Positions 9,702 through 18,113 of a stretch of DNA of 51,162 nucleotides are shown one piece after another. The notes beneath the pieces were generated by a model. That model saw only the letters and a list, made by a program, of their open reading frames with translations, did no database searches and was not told where the DNA came from. The stretch spans positions 379,501 to 430,662 of the forward strand of contig CAJNDS010002319.1 of NCBI GenBank assembly GCA_905221605.1. The letters run 5' to 3'. Positions within the stretch are counted from its first letter, which is position 1. The number at the start of each line of letters is the position of its first letter. The position numbers and the translations under genes were made by a program. This stretch comes from Symbiodinium natans. Lineage: Eukaryota; Sar; Dinophyceae; Suessiales; Symbiodiniaceae.

Positions 9702-10110
9702 GGGGGGGGGGGGGGGGGGTAGGGTTTAGGGTTTAGGGTTCAGGGTCTAGGGTTTTATGGTTCCTTTAGGGGCTGCAAGGTTGAGTTTGAGGGCTCAGAG
9801 TTTCGGGTTTGGGGGTTTTCGGATTTAGGTGCTTAGGGGATGCTGGGTTCTCGGGCACTAGGGGGCTTTGAGGGGTTTTAAGCTTTGGGTCCTTGAGGGC
9901 TTCTGGGTTTAGGGTTTTGAGTCTGAAGGTATGCGGTTTTGGGAGCGAACTAGGGCTTAGGGCTTAAGGCCTGTTAGGGTTTCTATAGGGGTTGGGGCGT
10001 GTGAGGCTTAGTGGATCAGGGCTATAGAGTGCGGAGGGGTTTAGCGTGCACAGGGTGCGTGGTTCAGGGTCCTGTGATCCAGGGGTTCAGAGCTTGAGGT
10101 TTATTTTGGA
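9702..10110. repeat. 18-base G run followed by degenerate TTTAGGG region
   Basis: The G homopolymer (9702-9719) runs straight into TTTAGGG units (9720-9760), and then G-rich, T-rich sequence with scattered GGGTTTAGG remnants. No gene. Confidence 0.7.
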
Positions 10111-10120
10111 GGGCCCTAAT

Positions 10121-10223
10121 TTGGGATGCTCCCCCTTTTTACTAACAGTCTTGATAGGGATTGTAGTACCCCCCTCTTGAGGTCCCTATCAAGGACTGTT
10201 AGTATAAACGGGAAACATCCCAA
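10121..10223. mobile_element. Family G palindromic element, full copy
   Basis: Arms TTGGGATGCTCCCCC...ACTAACAGTC and GGACTGTTAGTATAAACGG...CATCCCAA pair over most of the length, with AGGGATTGTAGTACCCCC near the loop. It lies in unique sequence; 10224-10930 contains no supported gene. Confidence 0.75.
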
Positions 10224-10927
10224 CCCCCAATGTTCCTTCTTATTCTCCTTCGACTGGACGAGATTCTTGGGGCGAGCTTCGAAGGTGTAAATTGCTAGCT
10301 GTAGCAAGGGGCTTTGCAGGTGAAGCTGCAAGCAAAAGTTTGAGGGTTTAGGGTTTAGGGTAACTTTAAGTGGGGGCTGATCTGAGAAAGCATAGTCCTT
10401 TTTTTGGCCTCTCTTACTCCATGATTTTCTTAAACTATAGCTTAGCTAGCATAGATGTCACCGATGGAATGAGTGCACTACCTGCACCCTAAACCCTAAA
10501 CATCCCTGAAAGTTACTGATGTTTATTGAGTCCTATCCAGGCATCTACGCAACACGACCCCTCAAGCAGTGAGATGAGGACAGATATGCGAGTTTACCAA
10601 ATCATGGGTCTGTCTGAGGGCCCTTACCAAGGGGATCCGATCTCAGCACCTATGTGAGGTATGAATACGTTCCTTTTCGAGCGAACGGACGCGAACAACA
10701 GGGAAGCCCACAGAAATTGTACTTACAATCCTGAGCTCAGGGTTTGCACACTCCTCAAGCTCAACACGCGACGGCAGGCCCAAAGACACCGTTTCCCAGT
10801 TTCGAGTCGCCAGATCTCGCGCAGACTCGGGGCAATCTTCTTGGCCAAGATCGCCAGGGCCTTCTGCTTCTGCTCTCATGGGCCGGGCCAAGAGCTCCGC
10901 AGCTCCGCCATGTTGCCGGCCCAGCAG

Positions 10928-11092
10928 CTTAGACCAGGATGCTCAGTACCCCAGGATTACAAAGGGTACATTTTTTTTTGCTTCAAGGGGTTTCTAAGGA
11001 ACCCTAAACCCTAAACCCTAAACCCTTTTTTTGTTTGGGAACCTAACCTAACCCCAAAAAAAAGGGGATAAGGGCACTACTGGGCATCCTAG
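10928..11092. mobile_element. Family B element with telomeric repeats inside
   Basis: The left end is CTTAGACCAGGATGC, the right end GGGCACTACTGGGCATCCTAG. Three CCCTAAA units (11001-11025) sit where other copies have a single ACCTAAACCCTAAA-like stretch. Confidence 0.55.
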
Positions 11093-11137
11093 TAGAGCAA
11101 GCCTTGCGCTAGCTGGAGCCCAAAGCCTCCCTGCTTC

Positions 11138-11472
11138 GGGTTTAGGGTTTAGGGTTTAGGGTTTTAGGGTTTTAGGGTTTAGGGTTTAGGGTTTAGGGTT
11201 TAGGGTTTAGGGTTTAGGGTTTAGGGTTTAGGGTTTAGGGTTTAGGGTTTAGGGTTTAGGGTTTAGGGTTTAGGGCTTGGGGTTTAGGCTTCAGGGTTCG
11301 GGGTTTACAGTTAGGGTCATCGGTTTGGGTTCGTGGGTTTAGGCGTTTGGGGCTTCGGGGCTTGGAGCTGTGGGGTTCTTAGATTCAGGGGTCGAGGGTT
11401 CTAGTTAGCGCTTCGGGTTGCAGCGGAGTTTCGCAGGTACAGCTGGTGCTGCGCATCCTGCCACTGAAATGT

Positions 11473-11508
<36 letters not shown>

Positions 11509-11610
11509 AGACTTCAGGTTCCCATTCAGGGTTTAGGGTTTAGGGTTTAGGGTTTAGGGTTTAGGGTTTAGGGTTTAGGGTTTAGGGTTTAGGGTTTGGG
11601 GCTGAATAGA
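11138..11610. repeat. TTTAGGG arrays with a 35-base G run
   Basis: Arrays at 11138-11300 and 11527-11600; the G homopolymer at 11473-11507. 11611-11947 is unique with no gene seen. Confidence 0.85.
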
Positions 11611-11947
11611 ACCCCAGGAATGTGTGCATGGCTGGATGTCCCCCCCCTCAGTATTTGAATATTTTTCCGTGAGCACGCGGACATGATCATCTAGCGTACA
11701 CGCATGAGCACCAATGCAATAGAATAAAATCATGCGTCTTGCGGGTTACCGTTTTCGAGATTATGAAGGGCCGCTACAGTAGTGTTCTAGCAATGTAAAC
11801 CTTCCCCACGCTCCTTTTTTTGCCCGTTACAGGATTATGTGTTGTCGTTCTTGCGGGCGCCCAGTTTTCTCTCTTTTCATGCGCCCGGAGCCCAATACCG
11901 CCACTCAGGGTTAGGGCTTATGCCTCATTTCATCCTGAAGAAAACTA

Positions 11948-12199
11948 CATGGAGGTTCGTGGTACTTAGTAGCCTACTTCTAGCTGTGCTTAAAACCCAA
12001 TCAAAACCCTGTTAGGGTACTTGAGGGCCTTATATGGGTGGTTGTCAACATTATGGTCCCTTTTTGGATCCCAATTTCAATACGCCACCTAACATCTAGG
12101 GTACCCCAAAAAGGGATCATAATTTTGACAACCACCCATATGTGAGCTAGAACAACACTGATAATGGGTTTCTACTTAAGTACCCTCAACCTCCAAGTA
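11948..12199. mobile_element. Family C element with a nested palindrome (family D)
   Basis: Family C ends GGAGGTTCGTGGTACTTAGTA and CCTCAACCTCCAAGTA enclose a foldback at 12036-12138 whose arms are GGTTGTCAACATTATGGTCCC and its near complement. The nested arms extend into the host's TATGGGTG/CACCCATA. Confidence 0.7.
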
Positions 12200-12235
12200 C
12201 AGAGCCTCCAGTACATTCCTTAACTAAGTAGGGCT

Positions 12236-12960
12236 TTAGGGGTTTAGGGTTTTAAGGGCTAAGGGTTTGAGGGTTAAGGGTATAGGGTTTAGGGTATGGG
12301 CTCCGCGTTACCCAAAAAGGCGCATGTGCTTTCTCTAGTTGCAGTTCCTTAGCCGCATGCCGCTCTCCAGGCAAAACAAAGGCCCAGAGCTTCCAAAACC
12401 AGTCTGCATAATCGCATATGCCCACAACTTAACTAAGAGTCCTATCATGGCTTAGGGAAACTTCCTTTTTTTTTTTTCCAAAAGCTCTTGACTACGCAAT
12501 ACCTAAAATGACCCTACTATGATTTTTTTTTGATTTTGGGAATCTTCTCATAATAAGGGCAGCCAGCCAGCAAATCCGAAGTCCATCAAAGACGCACACC
12601 CGCAAGCCTGCAAGAAACGAACTTAAGATCTTCACCTCCCTCCCCTCCCCCCCCCTCCCCCCCCTCCCCCCCCTCCACCCCCTCCCCCTCCTCCCCCCCC
12701 CCCCCCCCTCCCCCTCCCCCCCTCCCAGCCCCCCCTGCATAGAGGATCTTCTCTCAATCGCAATGGGATCCGTAGCAAAAGTCTGGTGATGTAGCTTTAG
12801 CAAAGAGGCTTTGCCTGAATTTTGAAATAATTTTGAAAAAGATAAAGATAAGGATGCTACTACGTACTATGACAAATAAGCATAATGAAGTAATACCAAT
12901 GCAAACAGCCTGACTGACTGTATGCCCTGTGGAATCATTGATACGTCATGGGTCCAGGTA
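12236..12960. other. TTTAGGG remnant, unique spacer and a C-rich tract
   Basis: Degenerate TTTAGGG at 12236-12300. A strongly C-rich tract (12637-12728) of CCCCTCC units with a long pure-C run gives Gly/Arg-rich minus-strand frames of no significance. No gene supported. Confidence 0.6.
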
Positions 12961-12966
12961 GTAGCC

Positions 12967-13180
12967 ACCTAAACCCTAAACCCTAAACTTCTAAACCCTA
13001 AACCCTAAACCCTATGCTCCAGCTAGTAGTACCCCTTAAACTCTGACCCTGCCTGCTCGGAGATGACGATCTGCTGGCTCCAAACCTTTTTGTGTCAGGG
13101 TTTAGGGTTTAGGGTTTAGAGTTTAGGGTTTAGGGTTTAGGGTTTAGGGTCTAGGGTTTAGGGTTTAGGGTTTAGGGTCC
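12967..13180. repeat. Inverted telomeric arrays around island 13033-13085
   Basis: CCCTAAA at 12967-13011; TTTAGGG at 13097-13180. Beyond 13200 a unique region carries minus-strand frames up to 112 codons without recognisable content. Confidence 0.85.
13033..13085 (-). CDS. Exon-like island
   Basis: The minus strand reads VWSQQIVISEQAGSEFK after the acceptor ACAAAAAG, with a donor GTACTA. CCCTAAA lies on the left (12967-13011) and TTTAGGG on the right (13097-13180). Another minus frame is also open. Confidence 0.28.
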
Positions 13181-13526
13181 GACCCTGGGGTCTTTTTTGG
13201 GTTTAGGGCTCATACGCTTTCAAGGCTGAGGTTTGGGAGGATGCGGGTTCGGGGTAGGACGAAATCACATGTCGAAAGCCAAAAAAGTATAGGAAGCCAA
13301 AACTCAACTTGAAATTTGTGCAATAACCACTACGAAGATTGATATTCATAGTAACACTAGCTGTTAACATGACTCCTAACAATTGTAGTAGACATCCCCC
13401 GGGGCCACTCGCCCGGCCGTAGTAAGGCCGCGGCCGACACGATCGTGGACTTGAGGCTAAAATCGATGGGCACCTGCTGCATTCGGGTGGCTTGGTCTGG
13501 TAGACCTCTGAAAAGGGGCACCCCCT

Positions 13527-13600
13527 TACTTGGAGGTTCATGGCTTGTTTGAAGTAGGGTTATACGTACCCTAAATAGGGTTAGAACTATAGTTACCAGA
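13527..13600. mobile_element. Family C left-end fragment
   Basis: TACTTGGAGGTTCATGG matches the family C terminus; the rest diverges. Confidence 0.45.
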
Positions 13601-13739
13601 CTTATCGCCCTACTTGTAACTAGCAAAACAAAGCCCCTCATAGGCATCGCCAGACAAGAAAGCCCTTGATTCTCGGAAGCTCTTTACAGTCTAAGCCTCT
13701 ACGTACATTTGCGGCGGCTGTTTGCATGACATCGTCCAC

Positions 13740-13835
13740 CCTGAACGCTAAACGCTAAACGCTAAACCCTAAACCCTCAACCCTCAACCCTCAACCCTAA
13801 ACCCTAAACCCTAAACCCTAAACCCCGAACCCTAA
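13740..13835. repeat. CGCTAAA/CCCTAAA array
   Basis: Starts with three CGCTAAA units, then CCCTAAA and CCCTCAA units. Confidence 0.85.
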
Positions 13836-13927
13836 GCTGCAGAACGGGAACACCTTCTTCTTACACTTTCGGCTGCCCGCGGTTCCTAAGCAGAACTCAG
13901 CAGGGATGCCCCAAACGTTTCAAAAGC

Positions 13928-14097
13928 ATGAACGAGTTGCCCGTACACTTACTGTTGGTTAGTAGTGAATGAGGGAATTGGGGCCCTATATATATATATA
14001 TATACATATATCCTTTAAATGAACGAGTTGCCCTTACACTTATTGTTGGTTAGTAGGGAATGGGGGAATGAGGTACCCTATATAATCCTGTACAGGG

Positions 14098-14129
<32 letters not shown>

Positions 14130-14166
14130 CAGAGGGCCATTCCCTGCTAACCAACAGTAAGTACAG
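13928..14166. mobile_element. Direct and inverted copies of a TA-centred element
   Basis: TTACTGTTGGTTAGTAG occurs at about 13950 and, as TTATTGTTGGTTAGTAG, at about 14040, then inverted (CTGCTAACCAACAGTAAG) at about 14143. (TA)n tracts lie between. The last two form a hairpin of about 130 bp. Confidence 0.6.
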
Positions 14167-14300
14167 AGAACACCACAGAAACAGAAACCTTGAAGGCTCT
14201 CAACCCGTAAACGAGACTTGAGGGTTTTCGGCCGAAGCTCGGCCGATCCATTGTGGTGGCATGGGTACGGCAGATGCTCAGATACTCGGAACAAGGACTA

Positions 14301-14396
14301 CTAGAACCAGGATGCCCTGTTTGGGTTTAAGGGGGTTATAAGGGAACCCCAACCCCTCCAAAAAAAAAGGAAATGAGGGCCTACTCCGGGTCCTAG
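14301..14396. mobile_element. Family B element, complete, ACTA target duplication
   Basis: CTAGAACCAGG...CTACTCCGGGTCCTAG, flanked by ACTA at 14297-14300 and 14397-14400. This fixes family B as a mobile element with a 4-bp duplication, like family A. Confidence 0.75.
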
Positions 14397-14523
14397 ACTA
14401 AAGAATGTACCCTTGCCGCATTTGATCCTCTCATAACCCTGGCAAAGGTTAACAGTCACTGCACGCCGGAGACTCTTCTAAGTCTAGTGCGACGTTTTTT
14501 CCAGTAGCCCATAAAGCCCACAG

Positions 14524-14780
14524 GCCCTAAACCCTAAACCCTAAACCCTAAACCCTAAACCCTAAACCCTAAACCCTAAACCCTAAACCCTAAACCCGAA
14601 TCGGCACTCACTTGCGGCCTTTACCCGCGACAAGCCCAATTGGGGTTTAGGAGGAAGTGTGTGAAGTGCCAAGGGACCTACATCCTAAACCCTAAACCCT
14701 CCTGGGTGTAAGGTTTAGGGTTTAGGGTTTAGGGTTTAGGGTTTAGGGGTAGAGGAAACCCTAAACCCTAAACCCTGTGC
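14524..14780. repeat. CCCTAAA array and a CCCTAAA-TTTAGGG-CCCTAAA triplet
   Basis: Array at 14524-14596; then CCCTAAA (14683-14700), TTTAGGG (14711-14745) and CCCTAAA (14757-14776) follow within 95 bp, a direct telomeric foldback. 14781-15060 is unique with no gene. Confidence 0.85.
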
Positions 14781-15065
14781 ATGCCTTGATGCTAGTCCAC
14801 CGGGACTGCGTCACAGGTTGCAAGTTGCGCTGCACCTGCGGTTCAACACGAAGACAGGCGGCGCTGCACCCGAAACCCCTGGTACAAACCTATGCAACCC
14901 ACGGGTTTAATTTGGGCTGAGAGCTCCGCAAACCCAGTAAGCAAAAGCACTACATAAGCCCTAACCTATAAGACTAATCAGCCCTACTGTAAACCCTAAA
15001 CGACACAAGTTGAGTAGATACTTGGAATGATCGTATCAGTACAGGTGCACGTGCACACAGTTTTT

Positions 15066-15144
15066 CTAGACCAGGAATAGAAAGGGAACCCTTTGGTTTA
15101 AAGGGGGTGTAGAAGGGGAGTCTAAGCTCTAAAACAGGTCCTAG
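15066..15144. mobile_element. Family B element, short copy with TTTT duplication
   Basis: CTAGACCAGGAATAG...AACAGGTCCTAG, 79 bp, with TTTT on both sides. It contains CTAAGCTCTAAAACAGG at the place where telomere-like sequence occurs in other copies. Confidence 0.65.
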
Positions 15145-15161
15145 TTTTGGGGCTCTCATGA

Positions 15162-15430
15162 ATTGTTTAGGGTTTAGGGTTTAGGGTGTAGGGTTTAGGG
15201 TTTAGGGTGTAGGGTTTAGGGTTTAGGGTTTAGGGTTTAGGGTTTAGGGTTTAGGGTTTAGGGTTTAGGGTTTAGGGTTTAGGGTTTAGGGTTTAGGGTT
15301 TAGTGTTTAGAGAGGCTTCAGCATGCTCAATCCGACCTTGGGGACCGGCTTTGTACAATTGGGGAAGTCGACTTTTCTGGAGGGGGGGAGGGGGGGGGGG
15401 GGGGGGGGGGGCGGGAGAAGTTTAGGGTTT
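15162..15430. repeat. TTTAGGG array then G-rich tract
   Basis: About 20 units at 15162-15305 and a G run at 15389-15411. The plus-strand Gly-rich frame there is an artefact. Confidence 0.85.
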
Positions 15431-15540
15431 AGGGTCTCGGGTTGGGGGCATGGATTTGCGGGAGAGAGAGAGGGGGGAGAGGGGAAGGTGCAGGGGATGA
15501 AGAGAACAGTAAGATGTACTGGTAGTAGTTACATGGTGCC

Positions 15541-15655
15541 TTAGAAGGGTACGCCTTGCATACCCCTTATATACCCTATACACTTTAAGGGCCCATGCAT
15601 CAGAACCCTTTAAAGGAGGTTCGGGACCATGTTAAGGGGCCCACGTAACTACCCT
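15541..15655. mobile_element. Family F foldback element
   Basis: It shares ATCAGAACC(C/A)(T/G)TTAAAGGAG and CACGTAACTACCCT with copies at 16924-17056 (opposite orientation) and 32504-32580. Confidence 0.55.
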
Positions 15656-15782
15656 TAGATAAGAACTAAACTTGAAACTCTAAGGTTCTTGCAGCAGTGG
15701 CCGAGTTCTCGCGGGTTTCTTTATCTCAGAGAGGATTCTTAACGAAGTGGCCCCGAACAGTGTTGTAGGTTGTCAGCCACCC

Positions 15783-16105
15783 AAACCCTAAACCCTAAAC
15801 CCTAAACCCTGAACCCTAAACCCTAAACCCGAAACCCCGGGGGTTTCGCTCTCCTTTGGTCCGCAGTTGCGCTTGGGCCCTCATTTGTGAGCGCCTCACA
15901 TGGGAACTGGGGAACTGGGGTTCTTCAGATCTTCGGCTTCCAAGGCTCGGAGTCCCTTCGGCCATTAGGGGGTTGAGAGCAGGATTCTTTTAGGGTTTAG
16001 GGTTGAGGATTTAGGGTTTAGGGTTTAGGGTTTAGGGTTTAGGGTTTAGGGTTCGAGGTTTAAGGCTTAAAGGGTTCAGGGTTTTTAGGGTTCAGGGTTA
16101 AACAC
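15783..16105. repeat. Inverted telomeric arrays around island 15872-15975
   Basis: CCCTAAA at 15783-15835; TTTAGGG at 15990-16055 with degenerate continuation to 16105. Confidence 0.85.
15872..15975. other. Exon-like island, strand uncertain
   Basis: The plus strand has a good acceptor (CTCTCCTTTGGTCCGCAG) followed by an open frame CAWALICERLTWELGN. The minus strand is also fully open (MAEGTPSLGSRRSEE). Telomeric arrays flank it in the usual order. Confidence 0.25.
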
Positions 16106-16117
16106 TTTGGAGTTGTT

Positions 16118-16360
16118 TCAGACTTCGGCTGTTGAGAAATGCGCAGCGCGTCGGCTCATGTCCAAAAGATGTAGCCATGAGAGCTGCAGGCAACGGAGAT
16201 GTGGAGCAAGGGTTTCAAGTTGCTGCAACTGTGTCGGTAGTGAAGAAACAAGCGCCCTGAAATGTGGAGCAACTTCCTGAAATGTGAAGCAACTGACTTT
16301 CAAAAGGCAACGGACGCAAAGTACGTTCGGGATGGCTCTGCAAATGCCGTTTAGCAACAC
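16118..16360 (-). CDS. Leucine-rich open frame, unknown
   Basis: An 80-codon frame between telomeric arrays (SSLPTQLQQLETLAPHLRCL) includes an 18-19 bp tandem duplication (CTGAAATGTG(G/A)AGCAACT, twice). Possibly an exon; no domain, start or splice site can be defended. Confidence 0.2.
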   Translation of the reverse strand: MLLNGICRAIPNVLCVRCLLKVSCFTFQEVAPHFRALVSSLPTQLQQLETLAPHLRCLQLSWLHLLDMSRRAAHFSTAEV

Positions 16361-16384
16361 TAGATGAAAGGTTTAAGGGATGTA

Positions 16385-16484
16385 AGGAATGAAGGACCCG
16401 TCGAAGGATTCTTAATCTTATTCCCCTAAGTAGCCCCTACATTACTATTCCCCTAAGGTCCCTTCGAAGGGTCCCTCCTTCAGT
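16385..16484. mobile_element. Family I foldback (CCTTCGAAGG arms)
   Basis: GAAGGACCCGTCGAAGGATTC and GGTCCCTTCGAAGGGTCCC are inverted. A relative in reverse orientation lies at 18440-18545 (GGGAATAAGATTAAATTAAG). Confidence 0.5.
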
Positions 16485-16589
16485 CCATTGAAAGGTTGGG
16501 AAAGGCGTCGGGCAACACAAGTGTTCCTAAACTGCCCCTGGCTCCGACACCTCTGTACTCGTTTGCAAGAAGATCGTAACAAGAACTCA

Positions 16590-16925
16590 GAACCCAAACC
16601 CTAAACCCTAAACCCTAAACCCTAAACCCTAAACCCGAAAGAAACCCTAAATCCTAAACCCTAAACCCTAAACTCTAAGCCCTCAGCCCTAAACCCTAAG
16701 CCCTGATTCCTAAACCTCAAACCCTAGCCCTAACAACTGCCCCTGGGCCGCGGGACGGTCTCCGAGACTATCTGCCAAGCCTATACGGTTGTCTTCTCTA
16801 TGGCGAGGCCGAAGGACAAACTGAGGGCTGCAACTACCTGGTGGATTTAGGGTTTAGGGTTTTGGGTTTAGGGTTTAGGCTTTAGGGTTAAGGGTTTAGG
16901 GTTTCGGGTTTAGGGTTTAGGGCTA
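16590..16925. repeat. Inverted telomeric arrays around island 16736-16838
   Basis: CCCTAAA and variants at 16598-16735; TTTAGGG at 16845-16925. Confidence 0.85.
16736..16838 (+). CDS. Exon-like island
   Basis: After the acceptor CCCTAG the plus strand reads RDGLRDYLPSLYGCLLYGEA and ends at a donor CTG|GTGGATTTAGGG formed by the flanking array. Other frames are open, so confidence is low. CCCTAAA lies on the left and TTTAGGG on the right. Confidence 0.3.
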
Positions 16926-17221
16926 GTTACATGGGCCCCTCAAAGGGTGCCCAGACCTCCTTTAAAGGGTTCTGAAGTATGGGAGGGACCTTGGGGTGCA
17001 TAGGGTATATAAGGGGTCCCCTTTTACGGGCCCATATTGAGGGACCACGTAACTACCCTCAATGACTAGGAGGTTCAGGGTACCTAGAAAACCCATTGTA
17101 TGTGCAGTTATATCACCGACATATAAGGCCCTTAAAGTACTCGAATTCGGATCCAAGTGGGTGAGAAGTACAGTCATAATTAGGATACTAAGTCTTACTA
17201 AGTCCCATGAACCTCCAAGTA
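16924..17221. mobile_element. Family F element abutting a family C element
   Basis: Family F (TAGTTACATGGGCCCC...CCACGTAACTACC) at 16924-17056 is followed within 10 bp by family C (CTAGGAGGTTCAGGGTACC...CATGAACCTCCAAGTA) to 17221. Confidence 0.6.
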
Positions 17222-17329
17222 GAGTGTAAGAGGGCGATTAAAGACTAGATCTAAGCTCACCTAGGGCATATAAGGGGCATCAAGGGTTTCTTGGAGTCGC
17301 ACTTGGAGGATCATGAGCGCCAGGGGTTG

Positions 17330-17395
17330 GGGTTTAGGGTTAGGGTTTAGGGTTTAGGGTTGAGGGTTTAGGGTTTAGGGCTTAGGGCTTAATTG
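17330..17395. repeat. TTTAGGG array
   Basis: Nine units with TTGAGGG and CTTAGGG variants. Confidence 0.85.
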
Positions 17396-17424
17396 TTGGG
17401 GCACTTAAAAATGAAAAACGATTC

Positions 17425-17642
17425 TCAACAATGACGCAGTTCTTGGCTTGACAGGGTTAAGCTGTAAATCCCTAAGGAGAAGGGAGCAAGGGCACTACTA
17501 GCAAACTGAACCCAGCAAGAACATGAAGGAGGCCCGGAAATCCTCAGCTCTGCCTCCGCCTCGCCCGAGAAACTCGAGAGCATTCGCAGTGCTGGGTTCT
17601 GAGCCTTTAGCTCCAGCCCAGGCGCGCAAAATCCCATGTTTT
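17425..17642. other. Unique island with open frames on both strands
   Basis: Plus: an acceptor CTACTAG (apparently the right end of an old family B element), then KNMKEARKSSALPPP and a donor GTTAGG; this could be an upstream exon of the 18.1-19.7 kb gene. Minus: a 70-codon frame. The plus reading is favoured only because of the downstream gene. Confidence 0.25.
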
Positions 17643-17702
17643 GGGGTTAGGGGTTAAAATGCGGAAGCGCTCATTGTAGAGATGCTGCCGCAGTGTGGAG
17701 AG

Positions 17703-17847
17703 TGTTTGGAGGTTCATGGTACTTAGTAACCCAGTCATAACTGTACTTATAACCCAACTGGATCCATACTGGGGTACTTTAGGGGCTTCTATGTGGGTTA
17801 GAACTACACTTCTAATGGGTTTCTGAGTATCCCTGAACCTCCCAGTG
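17703..17847. mobile_element. Family C element, near full length
   Basis: GTTTGGAGGTTCATGGTACTTAGTAACCC through TGGGTTTCTGAGTATCCCTGAACCTCCCAG, with GGGGTACTTTAGGGGCTTC-type middle. Its right end could donate an AG acceptor to the next island. Confidence 0.7.
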
Positions 17848-18019
17848 GGCAGTGGCTCGAGAAGAGAGCCTCGCGCTGAGACATCTCAAGACACACCTCC
17901 CACGTGGCCCCTCGTGATGCCTGAGAAAGTCCCCCTCGCTCCAGGATAGGTTGGCCTGCACCACAAAACGCTCTGAATACTGTTCATGACCCGTCCATCT
18001 TCAGCCTAAAAGCTGATGC

Positions 18020-18080
18020 CTTAAACCCTAAACCCGAAACCCGAAACCCTAAAACCCGAAACCCTAAACCCGAACCTCTA
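18020..18080. repeat. CCCTAAA/CCCGAAA array
   Basis: Alternating CCCGAAA and CCCTAAA units; lies upstream of exon 18114-18179. Confidence 0.8.
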
Positions 18081-18113
18081 CATCCAAAGGGCCTTCCTCG
18101 CAGCCGGGCCTAG

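Noticed and set aside
12492-12803. 103-codon Gly/Arg-rich frame
   Set aside because: Its centre is the C-rich tract at 12637-12728; no conserved motif.
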